A program made the translations under genes and the position numbers. Below the pieces are notes generated by a model. That model saw only the letters and a list, made by a program, of their open reading frames with translations. It was not told the DNA's origin and made no database searches. From Anthopleura xanthogrammica (taxonomy: Eukaryota > Cnidaria > Anthozoa > Actiniaria > Actiniidae): 64,000 nucleotides of DNA. The DNA lies in assembly GCA_964019055.1 (NCBI GenBank), contig OZ025206.1:15473291-15537290 (forward strand), written 5' to 3'. Of the stretch, positions 47,101 to 58,629 are shown one piece after another (positions within the stretch are counted from its first letter, which is position 1; the number at the start of each line of letters is the position of its first letter).

Positions 47101-47897
47101 TTATTTTCTTCAAGGCTCAGGGTGTGGATATCTCCAAGTTGGCTATGTATTTTACTTTCAGTGTGCAATCAATACCGACTACATTAGTCAGCACTGCAAG
47201 TATAGAAAACTTGAAGAAAAACATTGCTTCTGTGAATCAAAAGCTCACTACTAATGAAGAGCAGGTTCTAAATCATATTATGAACAAGTAAGTTTAATTC
47301 AGTTATAGCTCTTCCCTGTGAGTTGTTATTTAGCTACTATTAAGAAGTAGAAGAAGAACAGGGGAGTCTCAGATTTGATTACTGGACTCATGTTCAAATG
47401 TCTGCAGAGTTCATAGGGTTTCTATGGAATCTCAGGGTTTCTGGTCCTTCCTCTGAAAAAGTCTGTGAGTTGCTATGTCCTGACTTAGATCAGCCAAAAG
47501 AGAGGTACAACATGCCAGTGTTCAGGAAAATTGATGTTTGTGAGAAAAGACTTTAATTATGCTGTTTGAAATGAGCAATGCACAACTTTGGCTGCATATA
47601 TTGTCAATATGCATTTGAGGCATGCCAAGTGTAATATTTAGGCTGTAGTATTGAATTATGAATTTGTTTTCTTATTTTGAGCCTCAGTGATATACTGTAT
47701 TTTCATTGTCAGTGGTTGTTTGTGAAACTTGTGTTGATCAACCTCATAAGACAGTGTATCATACAATATTTATAAATGTCAACACTGATGTTTATTTTAC
47801 TTGTTTCAGTATATTCAAGCCTTGTGGCAACATGTCATGGGAAGGTGTAGAAGTGGCTCAGTACAGAGAGAAATTGCAAAGCATCAAAAGTGCTTAA
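44128..47897 (+). CDS. Aldo-keto reductase, L-galactose dehydrogenase-like (10 exons, 356 aa)
   Basis: Exons: 44128-44150, 44245-44357, 44905-45050, 45293-45454, 46026-46094, 46204-46265, 46540-46642, 46752-46883, 47115-47287, 47810-47897; phases close exactly. It is an NAD(P)-dependent TIM-barrel oxidoreductase. It begins MEYRPLGNTGLQVSVLSFGA after a 27-residue leader. It carries the full catalytic tetrad: D78 and Y83 (LIDTAPWYGHEKSEKVLG), K109 (LTTKVGRY) and H150 (IIQVHDMEF). Strings such as FDFSAERVTRSVDESLERL, KFIGITGYPL and GVINASPISMGLLSHRGPPAW match plant L-galactose dehydrogenase closely, an enzyme of ascorbate synthesis. The animal substrate is unknown. Introns hold a MITE, a (CCAT)n tract and a hairpin. 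The start was chosen as the first ATG with a matching donor; the second in-frame Met, at residue 28, is where family homology begins. Confidence 0.92.
44741..44760. repeat. Poly-G tract in reductase intron 2
   Basis: About 20 bases of near-pure G, preceded by GGGGCTTATAAGGGGGTG. Confidence 0.8.
45193..45224. repeat. Perfect 15-bp hairpin
   Basis: ATTGGGCTACCTGTG-TC-CACAGGTAGCCCAAT in reductase intron 3. Confidence 0.9.
45504..45692. mobile_element. Short TIR element in reductase intron 4
   Basis: The left end CAGGGACGGCGGAAGC and the right end GTTCCATCGCCCCTG are imperfect inverted repeats around GC-rich sequence. It resembles the CAGGGGCG-start elements (compare 52763-52931). Confidence 0.55.
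45729..46010. repeat. Degenerate (CCAT)n tract
   Basis: CCATCCATCCA words mixed with CTGTC variants. It yields spurious HPSIHPS-type ORFs. Confidence 0.85.
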
Positions 47898-48282
47898 CAC
47901 CAATTTGATGGCAATGACTTTACCCAGCTAGCAGAGCTTCCAATAATGCTGGCCCCCACAGTTTTTACTTCTCTGGCAAGAAGGAGTTAAAGGATATCAT
48001 GCTCTGCTAGCAGGGTAAGAAATATCAAGGAAGCAGTTGCAAGGAATACAGAAAACTTCATTCTTAAATAAGCAAATTAATATGAATTCATATTAGATTT
48101 AAATTTATTAGCAAAATGCATCAGTGTAAAATTAGTATCAAAAAATATATTAATGACTCAATTCTGTATAACAGATGTTAAAGAATCATAAACTATCATG
48201 AGTTTCTTTTTAATAGATAAATATTATTATGAAAATTTATAAATAGTACAAAAGTGTTAACATTTTATAATTATACAGTCAT
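47898..48282. other. 3' flank of the aldo-keto reductase
   Basis: AT-rich, no coding signal; presumed 3' UTR at its start. Confidence 0.5.
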
Positions 48283-48485
48283 CCCCTTCACAGTTCACAG
48301 TGCCATATTGAAAGGTAGCTGTGCCTTTGCATCGAAGCGAGAGGAACGGTGACCTTGCATGATAGAGACCTTTTTTGACACCTTTGACAATGATTACATG
48401 TCTCTATCATTGCAAGCTCATTTGTCTCATTTCGATGCAAAGGCATGACTATTTTTCAAGATAGCACAGGGAACTGTGAAGGGCA
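48283..48485. mobile_element. Foldback element with CCCTTCACAGTT ends
   Basis: The left arm CCCTTCACAGTT...TGCCTTTGCATCGAA and the right arm TTCGATGCAAAGGCA...AACTGTGAAGGG are inverted. The centre repeats GATAGAGACC/GTCTCTATC. The arms are nearly full length, about 90 bp each. Confidence 0.8.
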
Positions 48486-48671
48486 CTATTATACAGCCAC
48501 ACTACCATACCTAAAACAATGCATTAAAAATGTACAGCCAATCTCATTACAGAATTCCTATTTTAGAGCCAATTCTTATGGACTGTCCTGGATGCACTTA
48601 TTCACACATTCACAGACCTCTATAATATGACCTCTATAATCTTTGTAAGAAATTAGATGGTCCTGGCTGCA

Positions 48672-48837
48672 ATAGACCTCTATAGCTTCGTTGTTTATTG
48701 TGCATATTTCAGACCATGTGATGCCACTCTTGGGAGTTGATTTTTTCACCTGTGAATATTATAATGAATGAACATTTTCAAGGAAATGGCATGTGGTCTG
48801 AAATGGTCAATTTGTATATGAAACTAAACAGGTCTAT
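48672..48837. mobile_element. MITE family B, copy 2 (166 bp)
   Basis: Same length and same internal landmarks (GTGATGCCACTCTTGGGAG, GGTCTGAAATGG) as 631-796. Ends ATAGACC...GGTCTAT. Confidence 0.85.
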
Positions 48838-49038
48838 TATTCAATTATAAAGAGACTTCAGATGGAAGTCTTATGACTATAAAACCTACAGCACAAGCCA
48901 TGCCTTGCCATAACCATGTCACTGCTGTGTTATATATGAAAACATTTGCAATTCTATGCAGTGTTTGTGCCACACTGCTCTGTATCCATGCCATGACTTT
49001 TCACGCTCATGTGGTGCATGGGTGTTAGTTAATTGTCA

Positions 49039-51253
49039 CTATATTCTTGTACTCTCATCCCTAGAGTGACCCGTCACTGCGATCCAATCAACAGTCTTGT
49101 GATCAAAGATATCAGGTCTTTTTATTGGTTCTAGCTTGTCTTTATCAGGGCACCAAGGAAGCTGTTTCTCTATTCTTTTCATCAATGCGCTATGTGCTGA
49201 TCTTCCCTTTTTGTAAGCCTGTAAAAAAATATTAAACAGCAATGAATAATTTTAGCTTCGGTGTAATGCTTTCCCATTTCAGACCATGTCATAATAATCA
49301 CTGTCGTAGTGAGGGGTATGTGCACCCCCAAATATTTGGTAATTAGATAATTGTTTGTTTGTTTGTTTTTTTTTTAGTTTTTTACTTTTTTATTCTGGGT
49401 GCCCCCCCCCCCCCCAGATCCTGGGTCCCCACTATGCCCCTGATGAAAATGCTTTCAAAAATGCATGCATGCATCTACAGTTAAATTTCCAGGTCTCGCT
49501 CTCTTAATAATTATACAATGGCAGGAAACCATAACTTACCCCAGTTGGTAATATCAGTGCAACATCCCAGTCAGGTTCCTGATGTTGGTATGTTATAAGT
49601 TGTTTTCGGTGTCCATCAGTTTTTAGGATTTCACTGTCTTTAAAAGCTGGGGGAAAATATTCAGCAAGATCAGAATGTATCATTATTAACAAAATATTAG
49701 CCATTCCATTCATCCAGGGGTCTCCATATAAATTTGTATTGACAAATGGCGTTAATAGACTTCTTTAGCTTGCAGGCTTGGAGGGTGTGGATCCACCCCA
49801 GACTTGGGGATTTTTTGCATTTTTTAAAGTGATAGTGAAATGTTGATTTTCTCAAAACAGGAGCCAATTATTCACAAACATACCCCCCTGCTCTGAAAGC
49901 ACGCTACAGGCCTGGCTTGGATGTATGTTTTCCCATTTCAGACCATGTGTCATCTCTTAGAGTACCATTTCTTTGTCTAATATTTGTCGTGCAGGAGAAG
50001 ACACATGAATAATGGATTGAAGTCAACAAAGAATTTTATTCTCAACAGAATGACACAAGGTCTGAAATGGGAAATCTTTTTGCCCAAGCTAAAAGGGCAT
50101 ATTATTTAAAGCCCTGGCCGCTATCTCCAGCCAATCAGAATTCAATAACTGTACACTCAAAGTTATTATAGGCTATGCATGTTTTTAGTACTCTTAGAAC
50201 ATAATTATGTTTAATCAAAGAAATCAAGAATAATCCCACAATCAACAGGTGACTTACTTTCACAAAGGACACGAAGACCATTAGACTTTGCTATTAGACC
50301 CTGTGGGTCATGAGGGTATGTGGAGTCAAAGTCTGGTATCCCATATTTCTTTGCAAGCTGAAAAAAAAAATATATATATATATATAAATCATATTGTTAA
50401 TCTTTATTCCTAAAACAAGAAAGAAGAAAAGGAAAAATGAAAAAAAAGTTTGCATGAACTGAGGCACTTAAATGGTTTTCCCTTAAGGGCGAAATTTACA
50501 CAACTTTGAAATAGCTTTTCCCTAGTATTTTCAAAAATTTTCCTAAAAAGTATAGAAATCAGGTTGTTAATCTGTATTCCTAAAAAAAGAAAGGAGAGAA
50601 GGGAAAAAGGAAAAACAATTATATTTAAGCATGAACTCAGGCACTCGAATGGTTTTCCCATAAGGGCGAAATTTACAGAACTTTGAAATGGTTTTGTCCC
50701 TGGTATTTTCAAGTGTTCCTATCCAACTTTTACTGACCTTTGTGAACGTATCTGCCCGGAATACAGGGAGACCGGGATTCCTATAAGGACCAGGTTGAAA
50801 TTTCCCATCTTTTACAAACATTAGCTTAGCAGCATATGAATCTGGGACCCTAAATTTTGTTACGAAGTGTTCCTCTACGGGTCCATCGTTTTGTAATATC
50901 TTAGGAAGAGGAACACGTTCGAACTTGATCTTCTCTCGTGTTCTCTCCCTGCGTTCTCTCCTCCATTTATCTTCATCATAATTCGGTATCATCGATTCTC
51001 TAGCATTCCGTATTTTAGGCTTTGGTTGATATAACTGGAGTCTGAAGTCTGGTGGTTTGGTGTCCCAAGGAGTCGATTCCTCACGCTGTCGAAAGGTTCG
51101 TTCTTTGTCTTGCTTTCTCTTCGAGTCCAAGAAACAATCACTACGCGATCGAATGAGGCTCTTGGTAGCATCAAATTGGATTTGATTCCTAAAGTTAAAG
51201 GATGAATCCACAGAAGATGATGAAGCGCTCGGGATCCTTGGACGTCGAGGCAT
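49039..51253 (-). CDS. Uncharacterised 300-aa protein, 4 exons
   Basis: Exons 5' to 3': 50738-51253 (ATG start), 50258-50357, 49540-49646, 49039-49218 (TAG stop). Phases close and all borders are GT/AG. I do not recognise the family with confidence. The N-terminal third is Ser/Arg-rich and basic (SASSSSVDSSFNFR, RRERRERTREKIKFERVPLP), then FVTKFRVPDSYAAKLMFVKDGKFQPGPY (in parts: FVTKFRVPDSYAAKL, FVKDGKFQPGPY). The C-terminal half has well-formed motifs: KKYGIPDFDSTYPHDPQGL, DGHRKQLITYQHQEPDWDVA and RPDIFDHKTVDWIAVTGHSR. There are no signal peptide, membrane span or cysteine motifs. Short basic proteins of this look are common among cilium and sperm microtubule-associated proteins, but that is only a guess. 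Confidence 0.8.
49251..49303. mobile_element. MITE family B, half copy
   Basis: TTTAGCTTCG...CCCATTTCAGACCATGTC matches the left half of family B. The right half is missing, replaced by a family C element starting at about 49307. Confidence 0.6.
49307..49445. mobile_element. MITE family C, copy 2
   Basis: The left end GTAGTGAGGGGTATGTGC and the right end CCCCACTATGCCCCTGATG are inverted. The interior TTTTTTAT-CTGGGTGCCCCCC is shared with 12184-12362. It lies in the 49219-49539 intron. Confidence 0.55.
49755..50100. mobile_element. MITE family B, expanded copy
   Basis: The termini ATAGACTTCTTTAGCTT and AAGCTAAAAGGGCAT, with internal CCCATTTCAGACCATGTG and GGTCTGAAATGGG, identify family B. 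About 150 bp of unrelated sequence (roughly 49775-49920) is inserted after the left end. Confidence 0.65.
50394..50715. repeat. Tandem duplication of about 168 bp in an intron
   Basis: Two copies, about 50394-50530 and 50563-50715, share TTGTTAATCT-TATTCCTAAAA, GCATGAACT-AGGCACT and AAGGGCGAAATTTACA. They have diverged by scattered substitutions and lie in the first intron of the 300-aa gene, directly after exon 1. Confidence 0.85.
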
Positions 51254-52762
51254 TTTTTTCAGAATGTTTTGAAATTTCTTGCCGGCAAACTAACAATATG
51301 AAAATCTAAAAGTCAACTAAAATTAACTTAGCTTTGTGCCACATGCCATCACTTATTTTGTAACTAAGCCAGAATTCTTAATCTAATTTTACTCCTCTAC
51401 TTATTTCTTTACAATAAGCTAACTTTCCAAAGTTATATTTCTTGAATTCCAAGGAAGAAATTCGGAGATGTTTGCAAAATGTGCATTAGTGTTTAGCGTT
51501 GTATGATTGCTATGACAACAGGATGTCTTCTGTACCGTGACAAAACGAACAATCAGCTGTCACTTGATTGACCGGATAAGGCAACCCTCGGAAAGAAAGA
51601 AATGATAATAATTGATAAAAATACCAGAGATTATGACTGCTGTAAATCGAATAATTAAACTTCCTTTTCTACCAGCCGTACATATATAAGAAGATTCCCG
51701 TTTTCTCTTCCCGCAAACGGCAAACGGTTGCCAAGTTGTCTTCGTTTTCCTTTGTTTCACTTAACCTTTTGCAAACCTTCTTACCAAAGAGAAATATTCA
51801 TTTGTTTATCTACGACTTGGAGATTTTTGCGATTCCTTTCTACTAATTTTAAAGAACTTTTCACTGGTCAACTGAAGTTTCACGTTTGCCGTAAACGAGA
51901 TTCTGACTCTCTATTGACATGTACACGCCACTCGGACAGAACTCCGTGACAGTTCATATTCTCTACATGGGCTTTTGTTTATTTTTCATTTTGCTCTTCG
52001 TTGGAGTAAGAAGATAAGAATTATTTTGTGTGTGTTCAATATACATTTATCATATTTTTATACAAACTCTAACATGTATATTTGATCACACGCCAATGAA
52101 GTTAAAAGTTTTACAAAAATAGTATCAGCAATGAAATAGATGTTGAATGACCTCTCTCTGATAAAAAAAAACATGATCTTTCCCTAAAGGTTCTAAAAGA
52201 GAGTGAGCAATTAAATACCATTCAGATATCAGCTGTAAAACTAAAACGGGAAGCATGGCAACAAAAAGAATCTCAGTGTAGTTTGTATTTTTTCGGACGC
52301 ACCGTGAGAATATTGAGAATACTGGGAGCATACATGTATGGGGACTTGCGTGGTTCTCAAAAGTGAGCATCGTCAGTAATAAACTCTTTTTGGGATAGTC
52401 TAACCAGTGTTATATAATAATCGACGTCTTTCTGCTCCGCGCCTCACCTGATATCAACGTACATACGCAGTAATTTTCACTTTAAAGATGGCTTCAGTCT
52501 CGAACCCAGAGCTCCTGGCTCGTACGAGACTGAGATGGTTTTAGGGGAAAACTGGTGTTTGCGCATGCTTAATGACCTTTAATTTCATTCCCTATTTAGC
52601 GCGCAATTGCGCATTTGTCTCTAATACAATACCGTGTATTACAAAAGTTGTATTTTTAATGTCAGTAGTGGCCGTTGAGTAGTTTATTGTCACACCGTCA
52701 GTCGACGAACTAAGGACTGTTGAGGCGTGGCGCAGAAGGTAGACTACTAGTACCAACTAGTG
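51254..52762. other. Upstream flank, no supported gene
   Basis: 5' flank of the minus-strand 300-aa gene. I see no exon or RNA gene. Confidence 0.5.
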
Positions 52763-52931
52763 CAGGGGCGGATCCAGGGAGGGGGCAAAGGGGGGCTGTA
52801 GCCCCTCCCTTCAGCTATGTTTCTCGAAGAGGAACAGAAAGCACATTTTTAAATATCTTTCCAAGTTCTGCAGTGTCATTCGCAACATTCAGTCAAGCCT
52901 CTCCTTATATTTTTGGCTGGATTCGCCCATG
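52763..52931. mobile_element. Short TIR element with CAGGGGCGGATCCAG end
   Basis: The left CAGGGGCGGATCCAGGGAG and the right CTGGATTCGCCCATG are imperfect inverted repeats. The GGGGCGGATCCAG start is a very common animal MITE signature. Interior GGGGGGCTGTAGCCCCTCC forms a small hairpin. Confidence 0.7.
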
Positions 52932-54584
52932 ACTACAGGTGTTGCGCTTGGAGTGATAGCGCAAGGGACATTCGCTAAGCAACTTTCGATTAACTTCCAA
53001 AATGCGCGCAGACGGTTTTGCGTGTCAATTTTCACGATTTTGTTGTCCATATTACCGCAACAATCTACAGATAACATGATTCATTTATTCTTCTTGTATT
53101 GATTCTTTATTTGCTATCATAAAATATATTCACAGGAATGATTAAAATAAACAGTAAGACACCTTGTTATAAATATAAATATCTGAAACATGAATCACTT
53201 GACTATCTGATTACCGAATCTAGCTGTACCTTAGCGATGTTTGTACAAACACTACCATAGTAAAACGAGGAGAGTACTTCTTAATCTTTGTGTTGGTGCG
53301 TCTGATTAATAACACATATCACAGTTGCTGATATGGAACTGACTGACAGGTCACCTGATCACCGGCCGCCATGTTGGATGGCAAATTGTAAGATATTGCC
53401 AATCAAAACTGGCGGAAGAGGACCATGTATTGTCAATCCGAGGCGCACTAAATGAGCCACAGCACACTCTATTGTCTTAAGATCGTAAAAGTTACAGACT
53501 TGACGCATCTAATTATTTGATACCTATATCCTACTGGATCGAAATGTTTGTAGAAGATTTTAGTCTTGTTCACGATTGAAGAAAGCCAACAGTTAAAATC
53601 AACACACAACAAAAAAAACACCCAAATATCTCCCTACCTCTATTTTCTACATTGTCTCACAATTTGTTTCTTGTCATTCATATCCTTATTAACTTATATT
53701 ACTTCTTATTGTTTTTGCATACAATGCAAACAAACATTCAACGAACGAATTAAATATTTCAGTTTTGTTTCAAATAACATCCAAGACATCCTTTACCGAT
53801 GATGCACCAGCGAACAATTTGGTTTGTAAAACGAAAGAATCTTAAAATCACATGTGATTGATCAGTGTACTTTAAAATGAATACGTTCGGTCATCGGTTT
53901 GTTGAGTACGCCAGAATTTTCACCGTGGCGGGAAAGCCGTACGAAAAAATCACGTGATCACTTCCACCAATAATGAGTGCGAACGTCAGTGACGTCGTTG
54001 ACGGCTCCTTTTCTGCATAGTTCAACAAACAGGGTGCATTGTGGTTTGGCTTGAAAACAAATACTATACATTGTATCGAATCTAGTCTCGAATCAACCAT
54101 GATCACTTTGTCATGCGTATGTAAGAGAATACTGAACGAAAGATTTCCTGATTGCCTTCCAATATGTCGGGAACGATCCCGTCATGAACTGAGAATGAAT
54201 TATTTTCTGCGGTAAAACGATTTTTCATTCCTCATCGCATGCAAGGAACTTAAAAACAACTAATATTACAACATCTAAACGAATTGACGTTCGTCTTGTA
54301 AAACCAAGTCTACCGTGAAGCAACGGAACACTAACCTAAGAATACGGCTACATGCATTAAAACAAACTACCTAACACACTGCTTCTTTCTAAAACACTAT
54401 AATACCGTTCTTTTGCCAAAAACTTTGGTTTTCAGTTATGAACGCATACGCTTATGTATAAATGTACAACAAAATTCATCGAATACTTTCTAAATTTTAG
54501 TGAAATCAGTATTATGTGACATGGTCACGGTAGGGGCGATTTCTAAACCTTCGTTCGAAGATTACGTAACATGGTCACCATGGG
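52932..54584. other. Intergenic DNA, no firmly supported gene
   Basis: A minus-strand ORF ending in the MITE (52889-53077) looks coding-like but has no family match. The rest is AT-rich without exon signals. A CGGCCGCCATG word is at about 53361. Confidence 0.5.
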
Positions 54585-57500
54585 CTATACTAAGCTTATT
54601 GTTGATTGGTTCCTGTATGCTTTTCGTGGTCCTCGTCCAACTCTAGCTTGAATCTCTGCTTTTCTTGCCATTGCATCGAAGGAACTAAAAACAAAACGGA
54701 AAAGTGGAATTTACTTCGTAAATTGATTTGGTTTAAAGCTCCATAAAATATCCTTAAAAAAGAGAGGTTTCAGGATCACGGCAGCCATAGACCTTTTCTT
54801 AGATAGATAACATGGTGCATTCTGGTCTCGCATCGGTACAGATATGTTTGGTACATCCTGCCAGCATCCTGCCTTATATGATGTTGTTTGTACCCAAGCT
54901 AGACCACAATGCATCATTTTTACCGAACTCAGCCGAAAAGATTCATGTTGTCGGGCAAAACAAAAGGAAAGTTTTTTCATTGAAAACTTAGTACAGTTCA
55001 AGTTTTTTCAAGCATTATTCCTGCCCTCCAATATGGCTGTAGTTAAACCCCTCTATAATTATGATTTTAATATTCTTTTTATAACAGTTATCTGCTGTAC
55101 CAAATAAGAAAGAAATACTGTTTTAAAATGTTTATGGCGTTTATCACTCGTTAATCATGATTCAGAATATTTATTCCTATTTATTTATTCCTTTTAAGTT
55201 GGATTTTTTAAATAGTTGCTTTAACTGTACAACCGCTATTTAGACAGCTACCAAGGGAACAGCTTGAGTTACTCGATTCCACTACTCAACTACCTTGGGG
55301 GGGGGGGGGGGGGGGGGGTTGTTGAGTAGTGATTCAAGTTAGGCAGGCAGGCAGCATGCGGCTTCTTACTGCTTTATTTCAAAGTCGTCTAGTAGATAGA
55401 TCTAGATTACTCAGATTTTCCAATACATACGGAATAATAAAAGGATTTCTTTCGGAGAGGATCGCTATCCCGGCACAAATCAAATACGAATACACAGCAC
55501 GGCAGTACTTGAGTATTACGACTAATAATTAATGATAATATAATACAGTTCGCCGCTTGCGTCGCCAACATACCGGCCTGTTGTCTGATGTTGCTCACAG
55601 AAGATAGGCGTGGTTATCAGACAAGGCTGTCTGTTGACCCAGTACAGCCGTCACCCTCAGCCCTATATACGTCGAGCCAAGTCAAGGTTAAGAAGAGAAA
55701 TATTCGCGTATAATTGATAAAAACGAGTACAACAATGTTGAAGTGGTTTTTGATTCTTTGATTCTTTAATGATAGCTTCAGAAGTGCGCAAAAACTTTTT
55801 TTCTTTCACTAGAGAACGGAACGTGGCTTTTGCTACGCGCTTCCCGCCGTTGGAGCCAGCCGGAACCTGTATGATAAGCTACTACGAGTGATTGATTTTA
55901 GAGGATGGCAAATGCGTATATAAAGAGGACAATTAGGAACAAAGAGAACGAGTGCATTGCTATTACGAACACAACATGCGCAAGGATGAAGCGCCACGGA
56001 TAATAACAACGCCGTAAGTACAAGCTTATGGCATGGACAGGAAAGGGTGCGCTAGGATTGGATACGTGTAAGGGATTCCACTCGTCAGAATCTACTGGCT
56101 GATGGTATCCAATATCATATCGGATACCCTTTAGGAGACAGAGGGAGTTTCAATCTGTGGTAATACTGAAATCAGTATTTGCAAATCGTTAACCACCAGA
56201 CATCGAGTATATATGTTACCCTTTGATTACTATTGACATTAAACTGTAACCCATTTTTATCACATTATTTTTATTAAGGTTGTATATTTTTTTCTGTGTT
56301 AATTTTAAAATGGTAGACGATGAGTTTTAGCGTAAAAATTATTATAAATTACCAAAATCAAAAACGTAACTAAATTTGTTTTATGGATTTTATAGTTTTT
56401 AAATGTTCGTTATTGAAACATTTAAGTTTAATGAATTAAATTACGAAGTTAGTTTTATGAATGAATGGAAAGTGCAGGGAAATAATGTAACACATTTATT
56501 TATTTATGGATTGGTGTGTTGGATGGATGGATGGATGGATGGATGGATGGATGGATGGATGGATGGATGGATGGATGGATGGATGGATGGATGGATGGAT
56601 GGATGGATGGATGGATGGATGGATGGATGGATGGATGGATGGATGGATGGATGGATGGATGGATGGATGGATGGATGGATGGATGGATGGATGGATGGAT
56701 GGATGGATGGATGGATGGATGGATGGATGGATGGATGGATGGATGGATGGATGGGATGGATGGAAGGATGGAAGGATGGAAGGATGGAAGGATGGAAGGA
56801 TGGAAGGATGGATGGGATGGATGGATGGAAATATGTGATGGATGGATGAATGGAAAGATGGGATGGATAAGTGGGTGGATGTATGGATTGATGTACTGGA
56901 TGGAAATATGTGATGGATGGTTGTGATGGATGGAAGGATGGATGGATGGGAAGGTGGATTGGTTGATGTGATGGATGGATGGACGAATGAATGGATGGTA
57001 GAATGTATTGATGAATAACTGATGAATCATTTGAAAAGTATTATAAGATTCCAAATTTCGCCTTACCTTTTGAAAGTCTGTTCCTTCACTATACTTCTTA
57101 CTGCTTGCGATGTCTGTGCAGCCTCGCGACTCTACAATAATAAAATAAAGCACTCAGATCGATAAAATAGTCTAAATACTATTTAGATATAAAGCAATTT
57201 TATTCCCATCTCTTGATCGCATCGCTTTATTCTTCATTCAAAAGGACTAGTTTTGCGCATGCCGCAATTTTATTATTTTTCAACGTTATGACACTCACCA
57301 GTTTCCTGATTTCTTCCTTTTCCGTATTGACCATCTCACTTCTTTGATCTTTGGCATTAATATCCTCGAGTAATTCTTGTTTACGCCTATCCTCTTCCTC
57401 TTTAACTCTGATACGGTTAATTCATGATAACATGTGTAAATAGACTGCTTGTTGTTACTTTCCTGTGCATGCTTCGAAGGTTTTTCTCCAGGTTCTCCAG

Positions 57501-58563
57501 TTTTCCTTCTTATAAGAATCAACTTCTAATTTTCATTCCTTCAAATTTTTATCGAACTCTGAAACAACCTTTGGGCTGATCCACGTTAGGCACGGTTTTC
57601 TCACAGATCGAATTGGAATTTTGTTTAGGTTAGGTTTTGTGGGGAAAAAAATACCAGACAAGAAACCTTAAAAAAAATCAAAGGAGAGACCTATATGTGA
57701 TGCAAGTCCAAGAATCCAACCGAAGACCCCAGAGACGAGAGGCGCCACCCTTGATTCCAAGCAGCCATTATTTTCTATTACCTTTCAAAATTCTCCTCGT
57801 GCTCCGTCTTCTTAGCAACGAGCTGGCATCGAGTTTTTAACTGTTTCTTGGTAATATTCATGGCTGATACTGCTTCTGCCCTTTTAAGACTCTGGAAGAT
57901 AAGAAAGATACGTTTTGAGAACATTTCAGGGCCTGTTGTCGCGCCACTTAGGCTGTTTATCTCAACTGATAACGCAAGATTTCCTTCAGTAAAACTTCCC
58001 CCAATCTCCATCTCACAAGTTAAAATCCTCCCTTACTTCTTCTTGATAAACTTTCAAGTTCTTCTGCCAGTCTTTTAGTTCGTTTTCCATCTGTTTTAGC
58101 TTTTCCTGCTGACGGGATACCTTTTCTTTTTTCTTTCTCCTGAAAACACAATGAAAATTGAGCAGCAGCAGTTAGAAAAACCGCAACAATTTTGTTTTGC
58201 AGCCTTTGCTACTCGATGATGGGAAGAACTTGTACGTACTTGCTGTTTCTAATTTCGCTTTCTCTTCTGATCAGCTGATCCTCGTAGTTCTCGATAGCTC
58301 GCACGTGTTTTTCAGTGATTTGATCTTTCAAGCTTCTTACGTCTTCTCTGATGAAAGATAGTCGAAAAAAGAATGAATGATTAGCAGTTACTGAACATGT
58401 GTTCAATCAAGTAAGGAATCAGTTATGACGTGTGAGCTCGCTGGGTGCGGATGCGCAGTTTCGAAGGTGTGGTCCTTATTAAAAATAAGACGTTCATTAA
58501 AGTCGGCCGCAGTCACAAGACTAGAGAAACGCCACGAAGAGATTTCAGTACTCAATATTAATA

Positions 58564-58629
<66 letters not shown>

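Noticed and set aside
55917..56015. TATATAAAG box followed by a GTAAGTAC donor, suggestive of a plus-strand first exon
   Set aside because: The only ATG after it meets stops within five codons and no downstream exon is seen; it could be part of an LTR or chance.
56403..57153. Long WMDG and HPSIHPS ORFs on both strands
   Set aside because: They are translations of the (GGAT)n repeat, and similarly for 45649-45939 and the (CCAT)n tract.
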